Assembly: GCA_036273715.1 (NCBI GenBank)
Contig: DASUHB010000074.1
Location: forward strand, 62,001 to 126,000
DNA: 64,000 nucleotides
Direction: 5' to 3'
From: Gemmatimonadaceae bacterium
GTDB lineage: Bacteria; Gemmatimonadota; Gemmatimonadetes; Gemmatimonadales; Gemmatimonadaceae
This document shows positions 52,544 to 60,823 of this stretch, piece by piece; position 1 is the first letter of the stretch, and every line of letters begins with the position of its first letter. The notes below the pieces were generated by a model, which saw nothing but the letters and a program-made list of their open reading frames with translations, was not told the DNA's origin and did not search any database. Both the position numbers and the translations under genes were made by a program.

Positions 52544-54178
52544 ATGCCAGACGACTCCGCCCGCGGGCGCCGCCCAACCGGGCATCGCGTCCCCAGCGCG
52601 CCAAGCATCCTCGTGCGGTTGGACACGACGCGCGACGAGCCGCTCCACCACCAGGTGTACGCCGACATTCGCGACGCCATTCTCGCCGGACGGATCGCCG
52701 CACGGTCTCAGCTCCCGTCCACGCGATTGCTCGCCAAAGAGCTCGAGATCTCCCGCACGACCGTCTCACTCGCCTTCGACCAGCTCCGAGCCGAAGGGTT
52801 TCTCGACACCCGCGAGCGCGGAGGCACGTACGTCGCCGCGACGATTCCCGACCGCGCGCTCTCGGTTGCGCGGCATCCCGTGCGTCGGCCCGCGGCGCAT
52901 CCGCGCCCAACGACGCGCGCCAATTCCCCGCCTATCGTTAGCACGCCCTCGCGCCGGGGCGCGGCGCTGGCGGCGCTCGCCACGCCGAGCATTGCGCTGT
53001 CGCGGCTCCAGCCGCGCGCGTTTCGAAGCGGCGTCCCATCGCTCGACGCGTTCCCGCACCGCGTGTGGGGCCAGATTTCGGCGCGCCTCTGGCGGCGCGC
53101 GCCACGCGCGCTGCTCGCCTATGGAGTGCCTAACGGACACGAGCCCCTGCGGAAGGCCATCGCGCACTACCTGGAGGCGTCGCGCGGCGCGCGATGCAGC
53201 AGCGAGCAGGTGATCGTCGTCGGCGGCTCCCAGGAAGCGCTCTATCTCGCCGCGCACCTCTTGATCGAGCCGGGCGAGAGTGCATGGATCGAGAACCCCG
53301 GCTACCCCGGCGCACGCAATGCGCTCTCGGCCGCCGGCGCCCGCCTCGTCGGCGTGCCGCTCGACGCCGAGGGCCTGGATATCTCGCGCGGCCGCACGCT
53401 CGCGCCCGATGCACGCATCGCGTACGTCACGCCATCGCACCAGTACCCGCTCGGCGTCACGATGAGCATCGGTCGCCGCCTTGCCATGCTCGACTGGGCG
53501 CGCGAATCCGGCGCCTGGATCCTCGAAGACGATTACGACAGCGAATTCAGATATTCCAGCCGTCCGCTCCCATCGCTGCAGGGACTCGATGCCGCAGGCG
53601 GAGACCAGCCGGCTCGCGTCATCTACATCGGCTCGTTCAGCAAGACGCTGTTCCCAGCGCTGCGGATCGGGTTCCTCGTCGTGCCCCCGATGCTCGTCGA
53701 CGCGTTCAGCGCAGCGCGCTCGGTGATCGACCGGCAGTCGCCGACCTTCGAGCAAGCAGTGCTCGCCGAATTCATTGCCGAGGGACACTTTGTGCGGCAC
53801 GTTCGGCGAATGCGGGCGCTGTACGCCGAGCGCCAACACGCCCTGCTGCGCGGCATCGAGTATGGACCGTTGATGAATCACATCGAGTCGGCACCGTCTG
53901 ACGCTGGCATGCACCTTGTGGGATGGTTGCGTCACGTCGCCGATGACCGACGTGCTTCATCGCTCGCGCTCGACGACGGGATCGAGGCGCAGCCCTTGTC
54001 GGCCATGTCGCTCGGCGGCTCGGCGCGGGCGGCCTTGCTGCTCGGCTACGCGGCGTTCACGCCGGCGACTCTCTTGCGGTCGAGCGAGCGCCTGGCATCG
54101 GTGCTCGATGGACTTCGCAGGCAGTCACCGGCCGCAGGACGGAGCCCGAACGTTGCACATCGGATTCATCATACATAG
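52544..54178 (+). CDS. MocR-type regulator (GntR domain fused to aminotransferase fold)
   Basis: 544 residues. N-terminal winged helix LHHQVYADIRDAILAGRI, LPSTRLLAKELEISRTTVSLAFDQL (in parts), then a class I aminotransferase fold with PLP-type motifs NPGYPGARNALSAAG, PSHQYPLGVTMS, EDDYDSEFRY and the Lys-bearing GSFSKTLFPALRIGF. Binds PLP as effector and controls a neighbouring gene, here probably the PPOX protein. ATG 52544 is the start of family-like sequence, no clear ribosome site. Last codons overlap the GntR-site element at 54169. Confidence 0.88.
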   Translation: MPDDSARGRRPTGHRVPSAPSILVRLDTTRDEPLHHQVYADIRDAILAGRIAARSQLPSTRLLAKELEISRTTVSLAFDQLRAEGFLDTRERGGTYVAATIPDRALSVARHPVRRPAAHPRPTTRANSPPIVSTPSRRGAALAALATPSIALSRLQPRAFRSGVPSLDAFPHRVWGQISARLWRRAPRALLAYGVPNGHEPLRKAIAHYLEASRGARCSSEQVIVVGGSQEALYLAAHLLIEPGESAWIENPGYPGARNALSAAGARLVGVPLDAEGLDISRGRTLAPDARIAYVTPSHQYPLGVTMSIGRRLAMLDWARESGAWILEDDYDSEFRYSSRPLPSLQGLDAAGGDQPARVIYIGSFSKTLFPALRIGFLVVPPMLVDAFSAARSVIDRQSPTFEQAVLAEFIAEGHFVRHVRRMRALYAERQHALLRGIEYGPLMNHIESAPSDAGMHLVGWLRHVADDRRASSLALDDGIEAQPLSAMSLGGSARAALLLGYAAFTPATLLRSSERLASVLDGLRRQSPAAGRSPNVAHRIHHT

Positions 54179-54183
54179 TATGA
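54169..54183. promoter_or_regulatory. 15-bp palindrome upstream of GntR gene (site 1)
   Basis: TCATAC-ATA-GTATGA, 5 bp before the ATG at 54188. Its half-site sequence TCAT...GTATGA recurs at 54959-54973 before the next gene. The A/T-rich pair around one regulator gene suggests autoregulation. Confidence 0.5.
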
Positions 54184-54187
54184 CCAC

Positions 54188-54943
54188 ATGACTAACCCGA
54201 CTTCCTTCGCCAGGCGCCGATTGGTCGACGAGGTCATCGATCATTTTCGCGCCGAGATTTCAAGCGGCCGGCTCACGACCGGCTCGCGGCTCCCGCCGGA
54301 AGCAAAGCTGACCGCGCAGCTGGGCGTCAGCCGGACGACGCTCCGAGAAGCGATGGTCGTGCTGTCCCACAACGGCCTCGTCGATGTGCGACAGGGTGAC
54401 GGCACCTTCGTACGGAGCGACAACTCGACCGACCGGGACGACTTGGCTCGTCGGCCGGTGGTCGAACTGCTCGAAGCACAGCGGCCAGTCATCCTTGGTC
54501 TCGTGAGACTGGCGGCGTCGCGTCGCACAGAGCAGGATGCAACCCGGCTCGGCGAACTGGCCGCTGCGTTGGAATCCGCGCGAGACGACGTCGTCGTCAC
54601 TGATGCTTATGCGCTCGAATCAGCCTTGGCCGACGCCGCACACAGCGATCTGCTGGCACATCTCCATCGGCGAATTTCCGCCGCGCTGCGCGCGAAAACG
54701 CGAGAGCGAGCGACGAACGCCGATCCCAGTGCGGATGCTACCCAATATCTCCGCCGGTGCGCGCGGGCTGTTGTCGATCGCGACGCGGAGTCCGCCGATC
54801 GGAACGCTCGCCTCTGGCTCTCAGCGCAGGCATCGTCGCTCGCGCCCGAGCAGACAATGGTGAATTACGCGGCTCCGGATCTCAGGCGCGGTCCTCGAGC
54901 CAGCCACGCCCGGCGCACAAACGCCAGCCCCAAAGACAGTTAG
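54188..54943 (+). CDS. GntR/FadR-type transcriptional regulator
   Basis: 251 residues. N-terminal winged helix is clear: VIDHFRAEISSGRLTTGSRLPPEAKLTAQLGVSRTTLREAMVVLSHNGLVDVRQGDGTFV (parts: LPPEAKLTAQLGVSRTTLREA, GLVDVRQGDGTFV). The C-terminal part is helical FCD-like but short of the full metal His set. Two like-sequence elements flank it, one at its start and one at the start of the following gene. No GTTAGGC site lies inside it, unlike most genes here, which could mean recent arrival. Confidence 0.8.
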   Translation: MTNPTSFARRRLVDEVIDHFRAEISSGRLTTGSRLPPEAKLTAQLGVSRTTLREAMVVLSHNGLVDVRQGDGTFVRSDNSTDRDDLARRPVVELLEAQRPVILGLVRLAASRRTEQDATRLGELAAALESARDDVVVTDAYALESALADAAHSDLLAHLHRRISAALRAKTRERATNADPSADATQYLRRCARAVVDRDAESADRNARLWLSAQASSLAPEQTMVNYAAPDLRRGPRASHARRTNASPKDS

Positions 54944-54958
54944 CCCTCTTTAGACATA

Positions 54959-54973
54959 TCATCAGACGTATGA
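54959..54973. promoter_or_regulatory. 15-bp element upstream of Met-rich OM protein (site 2)
   Basis: TCATCAGACGTATGA. The TCAT and GTATGA ends match site 1 at the same spacing. It overlaps the ATG of the Met-rich outer-membrane protein at 54970, so binding would block that start. Confidence 0.45.
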
Positions 54974-56340
54974 TGTTTCGGCTCGCACGGTCGGCGCTGC
55001 TCACTGCAGCCATCGCTGTCCCCGCCCGCGCCGCCGATTGTTTCGCACAAGCTATGACGATGCCGGGAATGAGCGACTCCACAATGCGCATGACCGGCGT
55101 GCTGTCCCTCCCCATGAGCCGAGAAGGCTCCGGTACGTCCTGGTTGCCGGATGCCTCGCCGATGATGGCAAATCATTTCGCGGCCGGCGACTGGGACTTC
55201 ATGTTTCACTACCGCGCGTTCGTGTACTACGATCGGCAAAACGACGCCGACCCCGCGCGCCGCGGCGACGATCAGATCGGCAGTGTCAACTGGGCCATGC
55301 TCATGGCCGGTCACGATCTCTGGAGGGGCCGCCTGCAGCTCCGCGCCATGATGAGCGCCGAGCCATGGACGGTCGGCGCCGCCGGCTATCCTCTGCTCCT
55401 GCAATCCGGCGAGTCCTACCACGGTCGGCCGCTGCACGATCGCCAGCATCCGCACGACCTGTTCATGGAGCTGGCGGCAATCTATTCCCACGCGTTAGGC
55501 CGGAACCTGGCCTTCCAGGCCTACCTCGCCCCGGTCGGCGAGCCGGCCACGGGACCCGTCGCTTTTCCGCATCGCCCATCGGCATCGGGTGATCCCTTTG
55601 CTCCGCTCGGCCACCATTGGCAGGACGCGACGCACATCTCCTATGGCGTCGTGACCGCGGGCCTGTTCTCCAGATCCTGGAAGCTCGAGACATCCCTTTT
55701 CAACGGCCGCGAACCGGATCAGGATAGGACGAACTTCGACTACAAGGGCCGGAGCCTCGACTCCTATTCGGCGCGCTTCACTGCAAATCCGGATGCGACG
55801 TGGAGCCTCAGCGCCTCATACGCCTACTTCAAGAGTCCTGAAGCCTTGGATCCCGAAGTCTCCGAGCAGCGCATCAGCGCGTCCGCGTTGAACACGCGAT
55901 CTATCTGGACGTCCGGAGAGTGGGCGAGCGCTTTGATTTACGGCGCCAACCGGTTCCAGCACAGCGACGCATGGTCGAACAGCCTGCTCTTCGAGAGCAA
56001 CCTGGCGGTTGACGCCTGGAACTCGGTATTCGGTCGGGTCGAGTATGTCGCCAAAACGGCCGCCGACCTCGACATCGCCGACCGCCCTCCGGAGGCGCGC
56101 TTCGACGTGGGCTCGATCGCATTCGGATACATCCGCGAAATCGCGCGCTATCCCGGCGGATCGTTAGGCTTGGGCGGCCGGTATGCGATCGACCTCGTTC
56201 CGCAGAGCCTGGCGCCGCTCTACGGATCGCGAACCCCGACCGGATTTTCCGTGTATCTCCGCTTCCGCCCGCGGGCCCTGCACTCGGATGGCACGTCCCG
56301 GATGGCCGATCCGCCTAACGGAGCCGGCCCCGCGCGCTGA
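54970..56340 (+). CDS. Met-rich outer-membrane beta-barrel protein
   Basis: 456 residues. Signal peptide (MMFRLARSALLTAAIAVPARA), then a Met/His-rich stretch (AQAMTMPGMSDSTMRMTGVLSLPMSREG, in parts) that could bind copper. Then alternating strands (FMFHYRAFVYYDRQ, LQLRAMMSAEPWTVG, YHGRPLHDRQHPHDLFMELA) to a terminal barrel (FSVYLRFRPRAL). Similar proteins occur beside copper-tolerance genes; none is recognisable here. Start 54970 or 54973. Confidence 0.65.
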   Translation: MMFRLARSALLTAAIAVPARAADCFAQAMTMPGMSDSTMRMTGVLSLPMSREGSGTSWLPDASPMMANHFAAGDWDFMFHYRAFVYYDRQNDADPARRGDDQIGSVNWAMLMAGHDLWRGRLQLRAMMSAEPWTVGAAGYPLLLQSGESYHGRPLHDRQHPHDLFMELAAIYSHALGRNLAFQAYLAPVGEPATGPVAFPHRPSASGDPFAPLGHHWQDATHISYGVVTAGLFSRSWKLETSLFNGREPDQDRTNFDYKGRSLDSYSARFTANPDATWSLSASYAYFKSPEALDPEVSEQRISASALNTRSIWTSGEWASALIYGANRFQHSDAWSNSLLFESNLAVDAWNSVFGRVEYVAKTAADLDIADRPPEARFDVGSIAFGYIREIARYPGGSLGLGGRYAIDLVPQSLAPLYGSRTPTGFSVYLRFRPRALHSDGTSRMADPPNGAGPAR

Positions 56341-56395
56341 CCCCGGCGGCCGCCGACCGGCGCGGCCTCGCCGATGCGCGCCCGGGGCTTGCGAG

Positions 56396-56467
56396 AGGCG
56401 CGGGCCGGAATCGAACCGGCGAATAGCGGTTTTGCAGACCGCTGCCTTACCACTTGGCTACCGCGCC
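56396..56467 (-). tRNA. tRNA-Cys (GCA)
   Basis: Cloverleaf on the minus strand: acceptor GGCGCGG/CCGCGCC, D-arm AGCCAAGTGGTAAGGC, anticodon loop with GCA (GGTCTGCAAAACC), T-arm GCCGGTTCGAATCCGGC, discriminator U as in Cys tRNAs. CCA is not encoded. It is 22 bp past the VanZ-like gene and may be read with it. Confidence 0.92.
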
Positions 56468-56489
56468 ATGACTGCGACGTAAGGTATTG

Positions 56490-57860
56490 CTACGGACCGA
56501 CATGAACAAGCGGCAGCTCCTCTCCCGGCGCGCCGGCCGCGCCCGATCGACCTCCCGTCGGCCTGCCTAACAACTCGCCCCGAGCCTCACACCCCGCCCG
56601 CCGCGCCGCCACGAAACCCACCACCACCGCCGCACACTGCGTCAACAGATCCGTCACATCGAACGTCCGGGTCAACACCAGGATCTGCCCGACCTCGAGC
56701 ACGATTGCCAGATACACACCCGGCAGCACGTTCGCCAGCTTGCCGCGATACCGCAGCGGCCACGCGGCCAGCACCAGGCCGAGCGACACGTACAGAAAGA
56801 ACTGCTCGGCCACATCCATGACGCCGAACAGGTCCGACGTCGTGCCCAGAACGCCTAACGGAGTCAGGTGCGGCGCCGTCACCTGCGCACGCACCGCCTG
56901 CCACGACGCCCGCGGCAGAAACGGCCGCCACGCCCACGCCACCAGCAGGACCGCCAGCGCCACCGCGAGGATGCGCGCGCGCCGCTGCTCATCGCCGCGC
57001 GCCGTGACCGGCGCGCCCCACCGCCACGCCGCCGCGGCGCCGATCGCCACCGCCAGCGTATGCCCAACGATCGCGCTCACCTCGATCGGTTGACCCGCAA
57101 TGCCGTGCGCGATCTCGACCGCGAAAGCAAACACGCCGCCCGCAACCATCACCGCGATCGCGGCGACACCGCCCCCGATCCCCAGCTCCACCAGCGCCGC
57201 CTGCATCACCGCGCCACCCGGCGCGAACAGCGCCATGTCCGTGATCGACACCCGCCCGATCGCGAACGGCCTCACGTACCGCAGCGCGTTCGCAAGACGG
57301 TTCGCAATCGATCCGCCGGACCACGGATTCATCCCGTGCCGGTAAAAAGGCGAAAACATCTCGGCGCCCATCGCGCACCAGTACGACACCGCGATCGTCA
57401 GCAGCGGCACCCCGGCCACCGTGGCGCGCCGCCGCAGCCACGCGAAGACGCGCACCATCGCCACGAGACCGGCCGCGCCTAACAGAGCACCCAGCGTGTT
57501 GGTCGTGACGTCGTTCACGCTCGACGTGCGCATCGCCGAAAACAGCTGCGCGGTCTCCACACAGATGCTCAACGCGCACCCGACCAGCGTGATCCACACC
57601 ACCCGCCGCCACGCATGCGACCGCGGCGACGTCACCAGCCACACCGCGCCGAATCCAGTGAACAGAAGCACGTTCCGCGCGGCATCCACGACGTCCGATC
57701 CGGCCGTCGCGAACACCAGCGCGTGACGCCACCGCGACGCCACCATCGTGGGATTCGGGTCGAAATGGAAGTGCGTCAGCGTGGCCAGCAACACCACGAC
57801 CACGTATCCGCCGCGCGCTGCGACGCGGACCCACCGGCGGGCCGTCGGATCGAATGTCAC
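56490..57860 (-). CDS. VanZ-like membrane protein
   Basis: 456 residues, about 12 membrane helices. Two VanZ modules can be seen: VVDAARNVLLFTGFGAVWLV with VETAQLFSAMRTSSVNDVTTNTLGALLG, and FGVMDVAEQFFLYVSLGLVLA with VLEVGQILVLTRTFDVTDLLTQCAAVVVG (parts). The conserved Glu/Gln-loops are typical. VanZ proteins give low-level teicoplanin resistance or affect the cell wall in others; here function is unknown. Confidence 0.82.
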   Translation of the reverse strand: MTFDPTARRWVRVAARGGYVVVVLLATLTHFHFDPNPTMVASRWRHALVFATAGSDVVDAARNVLLFTGFGAVWLVTSPRSHAWRRVVWITLVGCALSICVETAQLFSAMRTSSVNDVTTNTLGALLGAAGLVAMVRVFAWLRRRATVAGVPLLTIAVSYWCAMGAEMFSPFYRHGMNPWSGGSIANRLANALRYVRPFAIGRVSITDMALFAPGGAVMQAALVELGIGGGVAAIAVMVAGGVFAFAVEIAHGIAGQPIEVSAIVGHTLAVAIGAAAAWRWGAPVTARGDEQRRARILAVALAVLLVAWAWRPFLPRASWQAVRAQVTAPHLTPLGVLGTTSDLFGVMDVAEQFFLYVSLGLVLAAWPLRYRGKLANVLPGVYLAIVLEVGQILVLTRTFDVTDLLTQCAAVVVGFVAARRAGCEARGELLGRPTGGRSGAAGAPGEELPLVHVGP

Positions 57861-57935
57861 GAGCGGACCGGCAGCGCGCCCCTCAGCCGCAATCGCCTGA
57901 CGTAGATCCTCCGCATTCGGCGTGTCGGCGCGCGC

Positions 57936-58658
57936 TCAACGACCGCCGATCGAAAGCCCGATGCCGACCAGCCAGTTGCCGCCCTTCAAGAACACGCGCG
58001 ACAACGCGAGGTTCGCCGTGAAACTGCGCGCGAGCACTCCGACGCCGGCCGCGAATTGGAATTGCAGCCCCGCCTCCGTCCCGCTGTCGGGCTTGACCAA
58101 TCCCACGCCGACCCCGGGCGCAACGTACGGCACGAGCCGCAGGCCTCGCGGCGCCGGCACCAGCGATACGGGTAGCGACACCGAACCGGACACCAGCGTC
58201 GTGTCGTGCGGATTGGCAAAGCCGACTTGGGCCGTGAGGCCAATGTCGAACGTTGCGCGCTGGTCCCCGCGACCCGTCGGGATCGCGACGAGATTCTCCG
58301 CCAACCCGAGCGCGCCCATCACGTGCGAGTCGCACGCGTTGTCCGTACAGTTAGGCCAGTAGTATCCGCCCGTCGCCGACAGCGACACGCCACCCACCGG
58401 CACGACGACGCTCAGCCCGAAATCGTGCGTGTACTCGTGCGAGTCGAAGCTCATGAGGCCGTACCGCACGTGCACGCTCACCTTCTGCGCTCGCTCGCCC
58501 GTCACGCTCACATCGAACAGCGGGCCGAGTGCGCCTGCCGGCGTTTGCGTGAGCGCCCGGTACGCCGCCGAATCGCTCGCATCCTGCGCCCGCGCGCTCG
58601 GGCAGAGGAGCACCGCACACGCCGCGAACCCCGCAAGACCATTCAGAAGTCGCGACAT
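57936..58658 (-). CDS. Exported outer-membrane-like beta-barrel protein
   Basis: 240 residues. Signal peptide (ending CPSARAQ), then amphipathic strands (KVSVHVRYGLMSFDSHEY, GLSVVVPVGGVSLSATGGYYWPN) with a Cys pair (CTDNACDS), and C-terminal strands to SIGGR. No known family recognised. AGGG lies before the ATG at 58658. The reverse gap to the kinase gene (353 bp) holds both promoters. Confidence 0.65.
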   Translation of the reverse strand: MSRLLNGLAGFAACAVLLCPSARAQDASDSAAYRALTQTPAGALGPLFDVSVTGERAQKVSVHVRYGLMSFDSHEYTHDFGLSVVVPVGGVSLSATGGYYWPNCTDNACDSHVMGALGLAENLVAIPTGRGDQRATFDIGLTAQVGFANPHDTTLVSGSVSLPVSLVPAPRGLRLVPYVAPGVGVGLVKPDSGTEAGLQFQFAAGVGVLARSFTANLALSRVFLKGGNWLVGIGLSIGGR

Positions 58659-59011
58659 GAATCCCTGAGAGAACGACCCGGCGCCGAAAACGTGCGTCTG
58701 GCGGCGCGCCACAAAGCCCCTCAAGATGCCGGGCACCGCGAGGCCGGGGAAGTCCTCGCACGCACCGGCCGCCCAACCGATCGGCTCGGTTCCCGTTGCT
58801 CGCAGCCATGTCCAAGATTGCCCGTCCTGCATATCTTGGTTGTGGCCTTCGGCAGGCAGTCGTCTGCCGCCGCAACGCAGTTGTCCGTTGCAGGCCGTTG
58901 CAACGCTTCGTCTCATTTGCGATCGCTTGCCGTTGACTCATCGCGTCCCGGACGCATGGCTTACACGCGTCGTTGTGCCCCGCTGACGCCCACGAGAATC
59001 CCGAAGAGCGC
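58659..59011. other. 353-bp divergent gene-free stretch
   Basis: Between the outer-membrane gene and the kinase. Features seen: TTGACT at 58933 as a possible -35 for the kinase without a clear -10; direct repeat CCGTTGCA at about 58884 and 58894; GGCAG...CTGCC inverted pair near 58850. No coding frame supported. Confidence 0.4.
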
Positions 59012-60823
59012 GTGAACGCCCCCGCCAAGACCTGCCCGCAATGCGGTCAGACGTATGACTTCGAGCAGCGCTTCTGCCCGCGCGATGGCTCGACACTGCG
59101 CGCGCCCGCTGGCAGCAACCTGGTGGGCTCCGTGCTCGCCGATCGCTATCACATTGTTCGGCGCATCGGCGAAGGCGGGATGGGCCAGGTGTATCTCGCC
59201 GAGCATGTGAAGATGCGCCGGCGCAGCGCCGTGAAAGTGCTGCACCAGGGCATGGTCAACGACCCCGACGCGATCGCCCGCTTCAACCGCGAAGCCTCCA
59301 ACGCGAGCCAGATCCAGCACCCGAACGTCGCCGCCATCTACGATTTCGGTGAAACCGACGACGGTCTCATCTACCTCGCCATGGAGTTCATCGATGGCGA
59401 GCCGCTGCGCAAAGTCATCGAGCGGCAAGGCGCACTCCCGGCGGCCCAGGCGGCCGACATCACGCGACAGGTCGCCGACGCGCTCGACGCCGCGCACGAA
59501 ATGGGCATCATCCACCGCGATCTCAAGCCCGACAACATCATGATCGCGCGCGGCCGCAGCGGAGAAGATGTCGCCAAGGTGGTCGACTTCGGCATCGCCA
59601 AGGCGACGAGCGGCGACGACCAGAAAGTCACGCGCACCGGCCTCGCCATCGGCACGCCCGAATACATGTCGCCCGAGCAGTTGTCCGGCGACGCCCTGGA
59701 CAACCGCACCGACATCTATTCGTTAGGCCTGGTCGCGTTCAACATGCTCACGGGCCAGCTGCCCTTCCCGGCGGTGTCGTCCCGCGAAGCCATGATCGCC
59801 CGCCTAACGGAACGCCCGCGCACCCTGGCCGAAATCAAGGACGATGTCGCGTGGCCGCCCGAGCTCCAGACCGTCATGGATCGGGCGTTGGCCAGCCAGC
59901 CGCAGGAACGCTATGCCCGCGCCGGAGACTTCGGACGCGGTCTCGTCCGCGCCGTCGACGCCATGCCCGAGAGCGCCCTCTCGAGTACCGGCACACTCGC
60001 GATCGCCGTTCCGCACCCGAATGCACCTACCGTGCAGCGGCCGGTCCCCAAACCGCCTGCCACGGTGCCGGTGCCCACGCCGGCTGCTCCTCGCCAGCCC
60101 GGACGCCGGCCGACACCGCTCATCGCGGGTGCGCCAACGCAGGTCGACGGAACCGGCGCTGGCCGCGTCGTGCTCACCGCGTTCATCGCCTTGGCCGTGA
60201 TCGTCGGCGGCGGCGCCACGTGGTACATCTTCAACTCGCGCGGAAAGCCCGCGGTATCGCCCGCGGCCACCACTGCCGTCGCATCCCCGAACGCGACGTC
60301 GCCCAACGCGTCGGCGCCCAACGCGTCGGCGCCCAACGCCGCCAAGTCTGGCCCGGCGGCGGCGGCTACGCTTGCCGCGAGAGACAGCGCCCATCACGAC
60401 TCCGCACGCGGGCGCGCCGACTCCTCCAGCGCCAAACAGCTCGCCGCAACCGCTGCGAGCCCGCCGGCGACGGCGCCTTCGTCCACTGGCGCAGCGTCCA
60501 ACGCTGGAGCAACGTCCGCCGAATCTGCCTCGGTCGACGCCGGACCACCGCCCGCGGATCTCGATTCGGTTCTCGCGCCGATCCGCGACAACATCGAGGT
60601 CGGTCGGTCTCGCATGGCCGACGGCGAGTACGAAGGCGCACGCGTCCGATTCGCCCAAGCCGACGACCAGATCCGCCAACTCGGCAAACCATATGCGGCG
60701 ACCACTCAGGCCGTCGCGCTCCGCCGCGATCTTTCACACGCTGTCGACGCCAACCGCGCCGCCTGCCGCGCCGAGAAGCAAGTCGACGAGCGGCGCGGCC
60801 AGACCGGGCCGGATTGCCCCTGA
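59012..60823 (+). CDS. Serine/threonine protein kinase with N-terminal zinc-ribbon-like motif
   Basis: 603 residues from GTG 59012. [19 protein letters not shown] (Cys8, Cys11, Cys22) is a zinc-ribbon-like motif that lacks the fourth Cys. Kinase domain about 46-310: GEGGMG loop, AVKVL Lys75, HRDLKPDN (168-175), DFG (192-194) and [11 protein letters not shown] Pro-rich linker, a membrane helix (386-406) and a periplasmic Ala/Ser/Pro-rich part with repeats SPNA/APNAS and a final helical domain ([18 protein letters not shown]). The next gene starts in its stop (TGATG). Confidence 0.9.
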   Translation: MNAPAKTCPQCGQTYDFEQRFCPRDGSTLRAPAGSNLVGSVLADRYHIVRRIGEGGMGQVYLAEHVKMRRRSAVKVLHQGMVNDPDAIARFNREASNASQIQHPNVAAIYDFGETDDGLIYLAMEFIDGEPLRKVIERQGALPAAQAADITRQVADALDAAHEMGIIHRDLKPDNIMIARGRSGEDVAKVVDFGIAKATSGDDQKVTRTGLAIGTPEYMSPEQLSGDALDNRTDIYSLGLVAFNMLTGQLPFPAVSSREAMIARLTERPRTLAEIKDDVAWPPELQTVMDRALASQPQERYARAGDFGRGLVRAVDAMPESALSSTGTLAIAVPHPNAPTVQRPVPKPPATVPVPTPAAPRQPGRRPTPLIAGAPTQVDGTGAGRVVLTAFIALAVIVGGGATWYIFNSRGKPAVSPAATTAVASPNATSPNASAPNASAPNAAKSGPAAAATLAARDSAHHDSARGRADSSSAKQLAATAASPPATAPSSTGAASNAGATSAESASVDAGPPPADLDSVLAPIRDNIEVGRSRMADGEYEGARVRFAQADDQIRQLGKPYAATTQAVALRRDLSHAVDANRAACRAEKQVDERRGQTGPDCP

